The notes beneath the pieces were generated by a model. That model saw nothing but the letters and a program-made list of their open reading frames with translations. It searched no databases and had not been told where the DNA came from. Made by a program: the position numbers and the translations under genes. A stretch of DNA of 64,000 nucleotides from Saprospiraceae bacterium (lineage in GTDB: Bacteria; Bacteroidota; Bacteroidia; Chitinophagales; Saprospiraceae), in contig JALHQW010000043.1 of NCBI GenBank assembly GCA_022841745.1, positions 1 through 64,000 on the forward strand. The letters run 5' to 3'. Positions 17,237 through 27,410 of this stretch are shown piece by piece. The first letter of the stretch is position 1. Each line of letters opens with the position of its first letter.

Positions 17237-18343
17237 TCACCCCTTATAAAACGGCAGCTTCACCACCTTCGCCGCCAGCTTCTTCCCTCCTGCAACCACC
17301 TGAATATCAGTCCCTTCCTTCGCAAACGCAGTGGCCACATAGCCCATGCCGATGGGCTTGTCCAAAGAAGGTGATTGCGTACCAGAGGTCACTTTGCCGA
17401 TGACGTTGCCCTCCATGTCCTCAATGGGGTAATCGTGGCGGGGCACCCGGCGGTCGAGCACGTCGAAGGCGACGAGCTTGCGGCTCAGGCCTGCCTCTTT
17501 TTGCTGGCGCAAAAACCCGGCGTCGTTGAAATCGCCCTTGTTCAACTTGGTAATCCAGCCGAGGCCAGCCTCCAGTGGGGAGGTGGTATCGTCAATATCG
17601 TTGCCATAAAGCGCAAAGCCCATTTCGAGGCGGAGTGTGTCCCGTGCGCCAAGGCCGATTGGTTGAATTCCGAAATCTTTGCCTGCGGCAAAAACGGCAT
17701 CCCAAAGGCGCACCATGTCCTCATTTTTTACATAAATCTCAAAGCCACCTGAGCCAGTATAGCCTGTAGCGCTCACCAGCACGTTGTCAATGCCAGCGAA
17801 ACGGCCCTTGGCAAACGTGTAGTACTTCATGCCGTGCAGGTCAATATCAGTAAGGGATTGCAGTGCCTCGGCAGCCTTGGGGCCTTGCACGGCGAGCAGC
17901 CCCGTATCGTCGGAGATGTTTATCATGCGGGCCTCGTAGCTGTTGTGCTTCGAAATCCAGTCCCAGTCCTTGTCAACATTGCTGGCGTTCACCACGAGCA
18001 TGAAGGCTTGCTCACCCTCGGCGCACATGTCCTCTGGCAAGCGGTAAACGAGCAGGTCGTCCACGATGCCACCTTGGCCATTGGGCAGGCAGGAGTACTG
18101 CACCTCGCCTATGTCCAATTTGCTGGCATCGTTGGAGGTGACTTGCTGTACGAGGTCGAACGCCTGCTTTCCCCGCACGATGAACTCGCCCATGTGCGAT
18201 ACGTCAAATACGCCGACACCTTTGCGCACGCAATCGTGCTCCTCCCGGATGCCCGCATACGAGATGGGCATGTTATAGCCGGCAAACTCGGCCATTTTTG
18301 CCCCAAGGGCTATGTGTTTTTCCGTCAATGGTGTGGATTTCAT
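17237..18343 (-). CDS. gcvT: Glycine cleavage system T protein (aminomethyltransferase)
   Basis: Transfers the methylene group from aminomethyl-lipoyl H-protein to tetrahydrofolate, releasing ammonia. The 368 residues match the family length. Visible elements are [20 protein letters not shown] at the N-terminus, the folate-site region [30 protein letters not shown], and the C-terminal [18 protein letters not shown] plus [10 protein letters not shown]. The other glycine cleavage genes are not nearby. LipB at 44941 supplies the octanoyl group for lipoylated proteins such as the H protein. Confidence 0.96.
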   Translation of the reverse strand: MKSTPLTEKHIALGAKMAEFAGYNMPISYAGIREEHDCVRKGVGVFDVSHMGEFIVRGKQAFDLVQQVTSNDASKLDIGEVQYSCLPNGQGGIVDDLLVYRLPEDMCAEGEQAFMLVVNASNVDKDWDWISKHNSYEARMINISDDTGLLAVQGPKAAEALQSLTDIDLHGMKYYTFAKGRFAGIDNVLVSATGYTGSGGFEIYVKNEDMVRLWDAVFAAGKDFGIQPIGLGARDTLRLEMGFALYGNDIDDTTSPLEAGLGWITKLNKGDFNDAGFLRQQKEAGLSRKLVAFDVLDRRVPRHDYPIEDMEGNVIGKVTSGTQSPSLDKPIGMGYVATAFAKEGTDIQVVAGGKKLAAKVVKLPFYKG

Positions 18344-18443
18344 AATTGTTTGATTGTTAAATGGTTAGATTGTTCTTGGATACTGGTTTCTGGATGCTGG
18401 ATACTTGGGGGATACCGTCAACCGTTGTCCGTAAACCGATTTA

Positions 18444-20456
18444 TCACTTCGGTTCCACGACAGTCATTTCCTCAATCACGTCGCCGATTTCGAGTTTGTG
18501 TACGATGTCCATGCCCTCGGCTACCTTGGCGAAGATGGTGTGTTTGCCATCCAAGTGCGGGGCAGGGCTATGGGTAATGAAGAACTGAGCAGACTCTGTG
18601 TTGTTGCCCGCAGAAGCCATGCCCACGTAGCCCTCCTGGTCGTAATGGAGGTAGGGCAGTTCCGAGCGGATAGCGTAGTTGGGGCCGCCGTAGCCATCGC
18701 CACGGGAGCAGCCGCCCTGTGCCACGAAGTTCGGTTCTACCCGGTGGAAGTTTTTGCCATTATAGTATTTGTCCTTTATCAGTTCCAGGAAGTTAGATAC
18801 CGTGCCCGGAGCCGAGTCCACCAGCAGGTCGAGGGTAATGACTCCCTTTTTGGTCTTGATGTTCACCCTGGAGCCGGGCTTCAGGTCCGCGATTAATTTC
18901 CAGTCAATCTTATGGCCAAACTTGGCCTTGGTCGGTGCGCTGTACTTCTGCCCTTTGAAATACTCAATCGTCTGCTTCAACTCGTTGTATGTCTCGATTT
19001 CTTGCGGCAGACGCAGCTTCTTCAAGGCATTTTCCAACACCACCACACTGTCAAACACCGACTTGAAATTAGCAGTGGAATCCCGCATGGCTATGGCTGC
19101 TTCGGCCACCATGCCAGGGTCACCCGTGCTGATGGCATCAACGAAACACTCGGCTAATTCTCGCCTTGCCGTAGCGCCGCCGCCAAAAAAACCGTTGAAA
19201 TTGCGCATGGAAGCGATGTTGGCAAGCGCCTTGACACTGGCCGTTCGCACGGCGATGAACTGTGACGGATAGCCCGCATCACGGATATAACGATAGTTCC
19301 AGCCGTAGTGCCCAAGTGCTTCCAATGCCGCTGCCTTTTCATACGGCGAGGCAGCATTCTCGAACTTGCGCTTGATTTCCCAGTTGAGGTATTTGCGGGT
19401 TTCTTCGAAGCCGTAGGGCAGGTGTTTGGAGGCGGCAGCGTACATGGCCATGGCCACTTCCCATTTTCGGCCGGGTTGCTTCGCAATTTCCCAATAGGTA
19501 CCGGCCTCTTCTGCCGTACCGTGTTTTAGGAAATAATCGGCGGCCACCCTTGCCACGGGTAGGCTGGGGTCGGAGAGGGCATTGTAGGCCGTTTTACTCC
19601 CAATTGCATAATCAAAATTGACAAGGGCCCGCAGGATATTGCACTTCACCCGATAGTCCCGCTCGATATTATACTGGTACAGTAGGGCATTGGCTGCTCG
19701 CTCGGTCTTGGTCTTGCCAAGGGCAATGGCCAGCACCATGCGCACCCGATAGTCCTCTTCTCTTGCCAGCGCTGGGGCGATGAGGCTGTCGCCATTGGTC
19801 AGGTCAATCTTTTTGGCACGGGAAAGGTAGTTGGCCCCAACCAGCCGCACATCGGTTGGGTACCTGGAATTGGTAGCAAAATCGAGCATCTTGGCTGTGC
19901 CTGTAGGCGACACCGAGTCCCGTAGGGCGAAGCGGTAGATGCCCCATGCCTGGCCCGTCAGCAGCGCCGTGTCCTTTAGGGTATAGGTTGTGATATTGGC
20001 CAAATTATCGAGCATGGCTTTATTGCCGCACTTCCCGATGGCCTCCATGATGGCAGCGTTCACGTTTTTGTAAACGCCTGCCGTGTCGCCCCGGTCGAAG
20101 CCCTCCAGCAGCAGCCGCTGCGCTTTTATGTTGCCGATTTGCCCCAAGGAATAGGCGGCTGCGATACGCACCTCTTCTTCGATGTCGTTGCGGAGCAAAC
20201 CGCCAAGGCTATCAATGGCCGTGCTGTCTTTAGTAGAAGCAAAGGCAATGGCGGCCATATAGCGCAGTGTGGCGTCCTTGCTCTTGAAATAGCGCAGGAG
20301 GCTGTCCGTCTGGCTGCGGTCTTTCAGGTCATGTACAGTCTGGTAGGTCGGGTTGGTATAGTCCAAATGCACGCCCATCGCCTTCTCCTCGGAGGGCGGT
20401 ACGCATTGCGTGAAAAAGCCGATTGCTAAGAATAGTAAGGGTAGATATTTGTTCAT
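18444..20456 (-). CDS. HEAT-repeat lipoprotein with C-terminal cyclophilin peptidyl-prolyl isomerase domain
   Basis: A 670-residue fusion. The N-terminus is a lipoprotein signal (LPLLFLAIGFFTQC). Residues about 40-480 are helical HEAT-like repeats (EVRIAAAYSLGQIGNIKAQR, DYRVRMVLAIALGKTKTERA, AVRTASVKALANIASM). Residues about 510-665 are a cyclophilin domain with KNFHRVEPNFVAQGG, the catalytic-site pattern FHR...FVAQGG, SAQFFITHSPAPHLDGKHTI and FAKV. It probably assists folding of envelope proteins outside the cytoplasmic membrane, using the repeats to bind clients (inference). It is co-directional with the NlpC-like gene. Confidence 0.9.
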   Translation of the reverse strand: MNKYLPLLFLAIGFFTQCVPPSEEKAMGVHLDYTNPTYQTVHDLKDRSQTDSLLRYFKSKDATLRYMAAIAFASTKDSTAIDSLGGLLRNDIEEEVRIAAAYSLGQIGNIKAQRLLLEGFDRGDTAGVYKNVNAAIMEAIGKCGNKAMLDNLANITTYTLKDTALLTGQAWGIYRFALRDSVSPTGTAKMLDFATNSRYPTDVRLVGANYLSRAKKIDLTNGDSLIAPALAREEDYRVRMVLAIALGKTKTERAANALLYQYNIERDYRVKCNILRALVNFDYAIGSKTAYNALSDPSLPVARVAADYFLKHGTAEEAGTYWEIAKQPGRKWEVAMAMYAAASKHLPYGFEETRKYLNWEIKRKFENAASPYEKAAALEALGHYGWNYRYIRDAGYPSQFIAVRTASVKALANIASMRNFNGFFGGGATARRELAECFVDAISTGDPGMVAEAAIAMRDSTANFKSVFDSVVVLENALKKLRLPQEIETYNELKQTIEYFKGQKYSAPTKAKFGHKIDWKLIADLKPGSRVNIKTKKGVITLDLLVDSAPGTVSNFLELIKDKYYNGKNFHRVEPNFVAQGGCSRGDGYGGPNYAIRSELPYLHYDQEGYVGMASAGNNTESAQFFITHSPAPHLDGKHTIFAKVAEGMDIVHKLEIGDVIEEMTVVEPK

Positions 20457-20562
20457 TGATGCTATTGATGCTGGATGCTGGATGCTGGATGCTGGATACT
20501 TGATGGGTGCCTGTTAAGCAGTATCTAGTATCCAGTATCAATAGTATCCAGCATCCAGTAAG
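20457..20562. repeat. Tandem-word hairpin (ATCCAGC/GATGCTG type)
   Basis: The left arm is GATGCTGGATGCTGGATGCT repeated; the right arm is TATCCAGCATCCAGT and TAGTATCCAGTATCAATAGT. It fills the gap between the NlpC-like and the HEAT-cyclophilin genes. Single arms of the same word occur near 7083 and 44905. Confidence 0.85.
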
Positions 20563-21351
20563 TCATGTTCCAATTACCGTCAGCTGTTCATTGTTCAGCC
20601 ATTTTTTCAGGAACGCCCGGTTGTTGGACAGTTCCACGATATAGTACCTGTCGAAGGCACAAAAAACAGGGGATTTGTTCGCTTGCTCTATGGTGACTAC
20701 CCGGGGCGAAAGGTAGCTCGAATGGGCGAAGAAAAGCGTTCCGTTTCGCTTTATCAGAAAGCCCACATGGCTCCTACCGAGGCCCACGAAGCAGATGCCA
20801 TTCCCAATGGCTTCCTCTATGTTGGCCAAGTTCTGGGCAGTGCTTTCCCCTGATATTTCAATCACCTCACTGCCAGCGGCCAACGACCTCGCTTCGTTTT
20901 CGGGCGTTTGCTGCGCCAATAATTGGTAGCGGTTCACGTTCACGCCGAGGTGCTGCAAGGTAGTCGAGACGAAATATCCGCAGGCCACCTGCCCCTCGCC
21001 CGGCACATTGGTATGCCCATTGAAGTCCCATTCGGTGCCGTACCAGTGCGGGATGATGCCGTTCAGCAGCAGCGCCTCAAAGGCCCTGCCCACTTCGCCA
21101 AAATTTTGCGAAGCAAGCTGTCGCCTTTTGCTTATTGCCTCCCGGCAAACTTCGGCATAATACCTTTCGTCGGGCACTTGCCTTATGTCAAATTCGGCCC
21201 AATTGACCGTATCGCTTTGTAGCAGGTTTTCCGCTTGCTTCGCAATGATTTTTGCATAAAAAGCAGGCTTCGTGCCACCGTATTTTTTCACCAAAACCAA
21301 GGCTGCAAGGCCAACCAAGAGCAGGTTCAAAAGGACAAAAGTTGTTCTCAT
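20563..21351 (-). CDS. NlpC/P60-like (papain-fold) envelope protein
   Basis: A 262-residue protein with an N-terminal membrane helix (TFVLLNLLLVGLAALVLV) and an exported domain. GEGQVACGYFVSTTLQHLG carries a likely catalytic cysteine at the start of a helix, and RSHVGFLIKRNG a likely catalytic histidine, the order expected for NlpC/P60-type cysteine hydrolases. The substrate would be peptidoglycan peptide or an amide (inference; I recognise the fold pattern, not a named subfamily). It lies between the PBP1A and HEAT-cyclophilin genes on the same strand. Confidence 0.6.
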   Translation of the reverse strand: MRTTFVLLNLLLVGLAALVLVKKYGGTKPAFYAKIIAKQAENLLQSDTVNWAEFDIRQVPDERYYAEVCREAISKRRQLASQNFGEVGRAFEALLLNGIIPHWYGTEWDFNGHTNVPGEGQVACGYFVSTTLQHLGVNVNRYQLLAQQTPENEARSLAAGSEVIEISGESTAQNLANIEEAIGNGICFVGLGRSHVGFLIKRNGTLFFAHSSYLSPRVVTIEQANKSPVFCAFDRYYIVELSNNRAFLKKWLNNEQLTVIGT

Positions 21352-21437
21352 GGAATCGTTTTTCCTAAGAACAGGGGCAGAGCAGGGTTTATTTTAAGGT
21401 AAAGGGAAACGATTAGGTCTTTTGCCCTCGTGATAGG

Positions 21438-21506
21438 ATTTAAGATAGACGATTTATGTAGTGCCGGGTAATCTGAAATCTTAAATCGTCTATCTTAAAT
21501 GTTAAA
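21438..21506. repeat. Long inverted repeat (GATTTAAGATAGACG type)
   Basis: GGATTTAAGATAGACGATTT pairs with TAAATCGTCTATCTTAAATG across a loop of about 25 nt. It lies directly downstream of the PBP1A stop codon. It resembles the other intergenic hairpins, though its arms are less obviously tandem. Confidence 0.75.
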
Positions 21507-21511
21507 TCAAA

Positions 21512-24043
21512 CTACCCTCCCCCAAACGGATCTTCATACACCTCCCCATTGTTACCCGGCGTTGTCGTTCCATCGCCTTCGTCATCGCCGCCGCCCGTTT
21601 CGTCATCACTGCCCCGGTTGTTGTAGTCGTTGCAATCGAGACCGATGCTGAGGTCGCCGCCAGGCCGCTGGAAACGGGCCTTGGCATCGTAGCCATTGGC
21701 ACGGGGGTCTTTCTCCAATCGGGAGATGAATTCTTTACAGAATGGCTTTGCCATGCGGCTGCCCTGCCCTTCTTCAAGGGAAGTGAACCGAATCCAGCGG
21801 TCTTCACCACCCACCCAAGTGCCCACCACGAGGCTGGGCGTGATGCCCATGAACCAGCCGTCAACATAGTTGTTCGTTGTTCCCGTTTTACCGCCGATTT
21901 CGCTTTTGATGTCGCCCATGCCAGAACGGGAAGCGTATTTGAGCATTTCCACCATCACGTAATTCGGTTCTTCTTGAAGGGCTTGGTTGTCCTGTTCGTC
22001 CTGCGAGTAGATGGTGCGGCCATTTTTATCCTCAATCCTGGTGATGTAAATGGGCTTGCTGTGGTAGCCGTTGTTGGCGAAGGTGGTGTAGGCACCCGTC
22101 ATGTCCATCACGCTCATGTCGGCAGCGCCGAGGCAGATGGAGGGCTGCTTTGGAATTTTCTTGGTGTCAACGCCCATGTTGTCGAGCAGTTCGATGACGG
22201 GTTCGGTGCTGCCCAATTGCTGCATCAGGAAAACAGAGACTGTGTTGACGGACAATTGCAGCGCCCTGCGGAGCTGCAACTTGCGGTAGCTGTACTTGCC
22301 CGTGGAGTTCTTCGGAGTCCAATCCTTGATAAGGTTGAAGTTGCCACTGCCAGCCGAAATGGTGCGTGGCACATCGTCCACTTCCAAGCAGGGCGAAACG
22401 CCCTGCAAGGCTATTGCGGTAGCATAAATAAATGGCTTAAATGTGGAACCTACTTGCCTGTTGGAGCGGGTATGGTCGTAGGAGAAATACTTGTGGTTAA
22501 TGCCGCCTACCCAAGCTTTCACATGGCCCGTTTTGGGGTCAACCGCCAGTGAACCAATCTGCATGAACATGTGGTGGTACTTCAACGAGTCGAGCGGGGA
22601 CATCACGGTATCCTTCTCCATCCTGTCGTTGTAGGCAAATACCGTCATCTTCACTTTTTTGTTGAAAACCTGCTCTACCTTTTTTTGCAGTGCCTGCCAT
22701 TTACGCTTTAGTTCATTCCATTGCTCTGTCTGCATGGCCTCCCGCTGGGGGCCGCTTAGGTCTTTGCCTTTGAGCATCTTCTCGATGTTCACATCGCCGA
22801 GTTTCAGGCCGCTTATTTGGGTTTCCATGTCGGCTTCCAACGATCCGATGGCCGCATCCCGCATGGCGATGTATCGGTCAGAGTAGCGCACCAATTGGGC
22901 AATTTTGCGTTTGCGGAAGGCCAGTTCCGCTTCAGTCGTTTCGGAATCCTTGTAATCCCAAGGCGATATTTTCTTGCGCTTGAACCATAAGTTCCAGAAC
23001 CGCTGCTGCACCTTGGCCATGTGCGCCTCCATCGCCCGTTCGGCGTTTTCTTGTATGACGGGGTCAATGGTCGTGTATATCTTCAGGCCGTCCTTCCAAA
23101 TATTGTAGGGTACGCCGTCAGCTTTTTTCTTGGTGTCCTTGTCGGGCAGAATCACGTTCATCAGCTCTTCGGCCAGCGAGGAGCGGAAGTAAGTGGCGAG
23201 GCCCTGTGTGTGGTTCTTTCGCTTGAAGCGGGTAAGGTCAACGGGCAGTGCTTTGAGTGAATCATACTCGGCCTGGGTAATCATGCCGTTCTTGCGCATC
23301 TGGTCGAGCACCACCGAGCGACGCTGCGTGGCCTTCTCAAGTTTTCTTTTCGGGTTGAACAGCGAGGGGTTCTTCAACATGCCCACCAACATGGCTGCCT
23401 CTTGGATATTGAGCGAGTCTTGGCTTTTGGCAAAATAGGTCTCCGCTGCTGACTTGATGCCGTGGCTGTCGTACAAAAAGTCGAACTTGTTGAGGTACAT
23501 CGCCATGATTTCCTCCTTGGTGTACTTGCGTTCCAAGCGAACGGCGATAATCCACTCCTTCAATTTCTGGATGAGCCGCTTCGAAAAATTGTCCGACTTC
23601 TTGCCCGTGAAAAGCAGTTTGGCCAACTGCTGCGTGAGGGTACTTGCACCGCCACTGCTCTTGTCCTGGAGGATAAAAGTCTTGGTGATAGCCCGACCCA
23701 ATGCCCGAAAGTCAATACCAGAGTGCTTGTAGTAGCGCTCGTCTTCGGTGGCCACGAGGGCCTGCTCCACGAAGGGAGAAATCTCGTCGAAAGTGACAGG
23801 CACCCTGTTTTCGATGAAAAAACGGCCCAGCACGGTGCCGTCGGCGGCTATGATTTCGGAGGCAAGCTCGCTGCGGGGGTTTTCCAGTTCCTCCGTATCA
23901 GGCAGGTCGGAAAAGGAGAGCAACAGCAGCGACACAAAGATGCCGCCAATGCTCAATGCCACGACACGCCACATCCAGCGGATGATGCGCTCGTAGATTT
24001 GCTGCCTTCTATCTCGTTCCCACTGCGGGATTTTGTCTGCCAT
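21512..24043 (-). CDS. Penicillin-binding protein 1A (bifunctional transglycosylase/transpeptidase)
   Basis: Polymerises glycan strands and cross-links peptides. The 843 residues from ATG 24043 contain a cytoplasmic tail, one membrane helix (VVALSIGGIFVSLLLLSF), a GT51 domain (EDERYYKHSGIDFRALGRA, GGASTLTQQLAKLLF, KEEIMAMYLNKF) and a transpeptidase domain (SxxK in GSTFKPFIY, SxN in LSVNTVSVF, KTGTTNNYVDGWFMG). The C-terminus is a Gly/Asp-rich disordered tail. The upstream 16 codons of the open frame are probably untranslated. A TAGTTTTG -7 box on this strand lies at 24089-24096. Confidence 0.94.
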   Translation of the reverse strand: MADKIPQWERDRRQQIYERIIRWMWRVVALSIGGIFVSLLLLSFSDLPDTEELENPRSELASEIIAADGTVLGRFFIENRVPVTFDEISPFVEQALVATEDERYYKHSGIDFRALGRAITKTFILQDKSSGGASTLTQQLAKLLFTGKKSDNFSKRLIQKLKEWIIAVRLERKYTKEEIMAMYLNKFDFLYDSHGIKSAAETYFAKSQDSLNIQEAAMLVGMLKNPSLFNPKRKLEKATQRRSVVLDQMRKNGMITQAEYDSLKALPVDLTRFKRKNHTQGLATYFRSSLAEELMNVILPDKDTKKKADGVPYNIWKDGLKIYTTIDPVIQENAERAMEAHMAKVQQRFWNLWFKRKKISPWDYKDSETTEAELAFRKRKIAQLVRYSDRYIAMRDAAIGSLEADMETQISGLKLGDVNIEKMLKGKDLSGPQREAMQTEQWNELKRKWQALQKKVEQVFNKKVKMTVFAYNDRMEKDTVMSPLDSLKYHHMFMQIGSLAVDPKTGHVKAWVGGINHKYFSYDHTRSNRQVGSTFKPFIYATAIALQGVSPCLEVDDVPRTISAGSGNFNLIKDWTPKNSTGKYSYRKLQLRRALQLSVNTVSVFLMQQLGSTEPVIELLDNMGVDTKKIPKQPSICLGAADMSVMDMTGAYTTFANNGYHSKPIYITRIEDKNGRTIYSQDEQDNQALQEEPNYVMVEMLKYASRSGMGDIKSEIGGKTGTTNNYVDGWFMGITPSLVVGTWVGGEDRWIRFTSLEEGQGSRMAKPFCKEFISRLEKDPRANGYDAKARFQRPGGDLSIGLDCNDYNNRGSDDETGGGDDEGDGTTTPGNNGEVYEDPFGGG

Positions 24044-24206
24044 TGTGAAGTATGTTTGCCAGCTGGTGTTCCTTCGCTGGTGGAGGCGCAAAACTACGAA
24101 ACGAAGTTGGGAGTTAGAAGCAATATGCCGCCAGTCGCCCAGCTTAACTTTTTTGCGATAAAACGCTTATGATTGTGCCTGTTTTCAACTAAAACGCCAT
24201 CAGCTT

Positions 24207-24659
24207 ATGCGAGCCGTCATACAAAGGGTATCGGAAGCCTCTGTCACCATTGAGGGGGAGGTCAAGTCAAAAATCGGCCTTGGCCTGCTCATCCTGCTCG
24301 GAATCGAGGACGCCGACGGGGACGAGGACATTGATTGGCTGACAAAAAAAATTGCACAGCTTCGCATTTTTGGGGATGAAAACGGGCTGATGAACCTCTC
24401 CGTCCAGGACGTTCAAGGGCAAATCATCGTGGTAAGCCAGTTCACCCTGCACGCCAGCACGAAGAAGGGCAACCGCCCCTCCTTCATCCGAGCTGCTAAG
24501 CCCGATGTGGCCATCCCTTTGTATGAAAAATTCGTGGCTGCCCTACGGGCAACATCGGGGCTGGACATTCAGACGGGCGAGTTCGGTGCCGATATGAAGG
24601 TAGCCCTGCTCAACGACGGGCCCGTGACGATTGTGATGGACACGAAGGTGAAAGAGTGA
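24207..24659 (+). CDS. dtd: D-aminoacyl-tRNA deacylase
   Basis: Hydrolyses D-amino acids mis-attached to tRNA. The 150 residues match the family. Diagnostic motifs are [17 protein letters not shown] at the start, [17 protein letters not shown] (SQxTL active-site motif) and the C-terminal [11 protein letters not shown] (NxGPVT). It is divergent from PBP1A and precedes an SDR gene on the same strand. Confidence 0.97.
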   Translation: MRAVIQRVSEASVTIEGEVKSKIGLGLLILLGIEDADGDEDIDWLTKKIAQLRIFGDENGLMNLSVQDVQGQIIVVSQFTLHASTKKGNRPSFIRAAKPDVAIPLYEKFVAALRATSGLDIQTGEFGADMKVALLNDGPVTIVMDTKVKE

Positions 24660-24717
24660 ACTGGTTTAAGCAATTGATCATCAAGTACTTATTTTTAAAA
24701 AAAACCTATTTCTATCC

Positions 24718-25416
24718 ATGAAAATCATCATCACGGGTGCCACCAAGGGCATTGGACGGGCCATCGCTGAAAAATTTGCCGCCGAGGGCTTTGACATAGC
24801 CGTTTGTGCCCGTTCAGAAGCAGATTTGGCAGCTTTCAAAACGGAATTTGAAGCGAAATACGGCGTGCAGGTACTGACCAAGTCCGCCGACATGAGCCAA
24901 AAAGCAGAGGTGTTGGCCTTCGCCGATTTTGTGAAGCAGCACTGGGGCGAGGTGGATTGCCTTGTGAACAACACGGGCGTCTTCCTCTCCGGTGAAATCA
25001 CCGCAGAACCGGATGGCCAGCTCGAAAGGCAGATTGAAACCAACCTGTACAGCGCCTACCACTTTACCCGTGCCATGCTCCCGGTCATGCTCGCCAAGGG
25101 CATCGGCCATATATTCAATATGTGCAGCATCGCCAGCCTGATTGCCTACCCTGGAGGCGGTTCCTATACCATTTCCAAATTTGCGCTGCTTGGCTTCTCC
25201 AAAGTGCTGCGGGAGGAACTGAAAACCAAGGGCATCAAGGTGACGTCCATCATGCCCGGTGCTACTTGGTCTGATAGTTGGGCGAGCGTGACCCTGCCCG
25301 AAAGCCGTTTGATGCAGGCCAGCGATATCGCCCTTGCTATGTGGAGTGCTTGGCAAATGGGGCCGTCAGCCGTAGTGGAGGAAATCGTGATTCGTCCGCA
25401 GTTGGGCGATTTATGA
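24718..25416 (+). CDS. Short-chain dehydrogenase/reductase
   Basis: A 232-residue Rossmann-fold oxidoreductase. GATKGIGRAIAEKFA is the NAD(P)-binding TGxxxGxG motif, VNNTGVF the structural NNAG-like motif, and SIASLIAYPGGGSYTISK carries the catalytic Ser, Tyr and Lys (YxxxK). Substrate unknown. It lies 58 bp after dtd. Confidence 0.92.
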   Translation: MKIIITGATKGIGRAIAEKFAAEGFDIAVCARSEADLAAFKTEFEAKYGVQVLTKSADMSQKAEVLAFADFVKQHWGEVDCLVNNTGVFLSGEITAEPDGQLERQIETNLYSAYHFTRAMLPVMLAKGIGHIFNMCSIASLIAYPGGGSYTISKFALLGFSKVLREELKTKGIKVTSIMPGATWSDSWASVTLPESRLMQASDIALAMWSAWQMGPSAVVEEIVIRPQLGDL

Positions 25417-25463
25417 ATTTATGGCATGGATTTGCCTCTTTTCAAATACATAAAATTGTCAAG

Positions 25464-26013
25464 GTGAAATACATAGCCACTTGTTTTTTCTTATTGCTTT
25501 TCCCCCTTTTTCTTGTTTCGCAGACGGAGGCCAGCACGAAAGTCCCACGGCTTGTCAAGAAGGCCATCGGCGAGTCGGGCTGCTATGCCTATTTCCCAGC
25601 GGGCATGGGCGATTTTGAACTGAGCAAATCGGAAGACGGAGCCGATGTTTACACGGGCGAGGTAGCCGTGGATGGGTTTCGGTTTGCTTGCATTGCCGTG
25701 AAATTCGTAGCCGTTCACGGAGTCAACCCCTGATGAAATGGAGGATTTGCTCATTGGTTACATGGCCTATTTGCATGAGCAATTTGGAATCACCGAGGCA
25801 GTAGGTGTGGGTAAGGGCCATACCCTGGAAAGTGCCCCTGGTGCCCGTGGCGTGATTGATTATTGGAAAGATGCCGACGGTGTCCAATACGCCGTGAAAG
25901 GTTGGGTGAACCAACAAGCCCTGGGTATTTTGATGGTTTATGGCCTAACCGAATACCCGCATTTTAATTTGCAGCAGTTATATTTGGATGGCTTCAGGTT
26001 CAACGATAACTGA
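25464..26013 (+). pseudogene. Frameshifted secreted protein of unknown function
   Basis: Two adjacent frames form one protein. The first (GTG at 25464) has a signal peptide (CFFLLLFPLFLVSQ) and ends at a TGA at 25731-25733. The second carries on as MEDLLIGYMAYLHEQFGI to GVIDYWKDADGVQYAVKGW and DGFRFNDN. Reading one base less around GTAGCCGTTCACGG joins ..KFVAV to TESTPDEMEDLL without a stop, giving about 183 residues. The lesion is either a real frameshift or a base error in the assembly. The function is not recognised. Confidence 0.75.
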
Positions 26014-26019
26014 ACTTGC

Positions 26020-27234
26020 TCACCAGCTCCTTACCTCGTGCGGATACCTAATCTGGTACTCCCTTTTCACCATGGTTATCATCATTTCCCGAAGTTGGTC
26101 AATATTGTCCCGATTGGCAGCGGAAATGAAAATGCCATCGTGCTCAAACTGGTTCTGGAGGTTAGACAATAGCTCCCGCTCGATGTCCTTCTTCGTGCCG
26201 GCGTCCAGCAGTGCATCGAAGTTTTTTTCCCTATAAATATCAATCTTGTTGTAAACCATCAGGGTAGGCTTGTTGCGTACGTCGAGTTCATCCAGCGTCT
26301 CATTTACAGCCTTGATATGCTCCTCAAAGCGAGGATGCCCCACGTCCACCACGTGCAATAGGATGTCGCTTTCCCGCACCTCGTCCAAAGTGGACTTGAA
26401 GCTTTCGACAAGGTGGTGCGGCAGTTTTCGGATAAAGCCCACAGTGTCGGACAGCAGAAAGGGCACGTTGTTGAAAACGACCTTGCGCACGGTTGTGTCA
26501 AGTGTGGCGAACAGTTTGTTTTCGGCAAAAACGTCCGATTTACTCAGCACGTTCATCAAGGTGCTCTTGCCCACGTTCGTATAGCCTACGAGCGATACCC
26601 GTATCATTTCGCCACGGGTTTTGCGCTGCGTAACGGCTTGGCGGTCAATCTTTTCGAGCTGTTTTTTCAGGATGGAAATTTTGTCACGGACGATGCGTCG
26701 GTCAGTTTCGATTTCCTTTTCGCCGGGGCCCCGCATCCCGATGCCACCCCGTTGGCGCTCCAAGTGCGTCCACAGGCCCCGGAGGCGGGGCAATAGGTAT
26801 TGCAATTGCGCCAGTTCCACTTGGGTTTTGGCTTGGGCGGTCTGTGCCCTACGAGCAAATATGTCGAGGATGAGTGAGCTGCGATCCACGATTTTCACCT
26901 TCAGTTCCGTCTCCAAAGCCGATACTTGCTTTCCGCTAAGGTCGTCGTCAAAGATGACCATATTCACTTCCTCGTGTGCATCAATGTACTTTTTGATTTC
27001 CTCCATCTTGCCGCTGCCGATGAAGGTGCGTGGGTGCGGGTTGGGCAGTCGCTGCGTGTAGCGTTTGACGCATTTTGCCCCAGCAGTAAGGGCCAAGAAC
27101 TCCAATTCGTTCAGGTACTCGTTCACCTGCTCGTCGGTTTGCGAGCCGTATATCACACCAACTAACAATGCATGTTCGGTTTCTTCCTTCAAGCCGCTTG
27201 CTTGCTTACTGCCTACGTTCCACTCTTTACTCAT
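26020..27234 (-). CDS. hflX: GTPase HflX
   Basis: A ribosome-associated GTPase that can split stalled or stressed ribosomes. The 404 residues have the N-terminal HflX domain with the glycine-rich linker (RGGIGMRGPGEKEIETDRR), a coiled-coil helix, and the G domain: GYTNVGKSTLMN (G1), DTVGFIRKLPHHLVESFKST (G3) and YNKIDI (G4, NKxD). It converges on the frameshifted gene with a 6-bp gap. Confidence 0.97.
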   Translation of the reverse strand: MSKEWNVGSKQASGLKEETEHALLVGVIYGSQTDEQVNEYLNELEFLALTAGAKCVKRYTQRLPNPHPRTFIGSGKMEEIKKYIDAHEEVNMVIFDDDLSGKQVSALETELKVKIVDRSSLILDIFARRAQTAQAKTQVELAQLQYLLPRLRGLWTHLERQRGGIGMRGPGEKEIETDRRIVRDKISILKKQLEKIDRQAVTQRKTRGEMIRVSLVGYTNVGKSTLMNVLSKSDVFAENKLFATLDTTVRKVVFNNVPFLLSDTVGFIRKLPHHLVESFKSTLDEVRESDILLHVVDVGHPRFEEHIKAVNETLDELDVRNKPTLMVYNKIDIYREKNFDALLDAGTKKDIERELLSNLQNQFEHDGIFISAANRDNIDQLREMMITMVKREYQIRYPHEVRSW

Positions 27235-27410
27235 AAGGATGATGGGCTAATGGCCTGTTTTTTTGGTTGAAAATAAAGGCAAGGTACAAATCGTACAATA
27301 TCAATAAGCTTTAGTTAGGGCCATTTTCCATTGGATAGGGTCTGAGCCGGAGCAATAAACAAATGAGGTGCTATAAAGATTCCGGAAAAAAAATAAGTTG
27401 CCCAGCGAAT

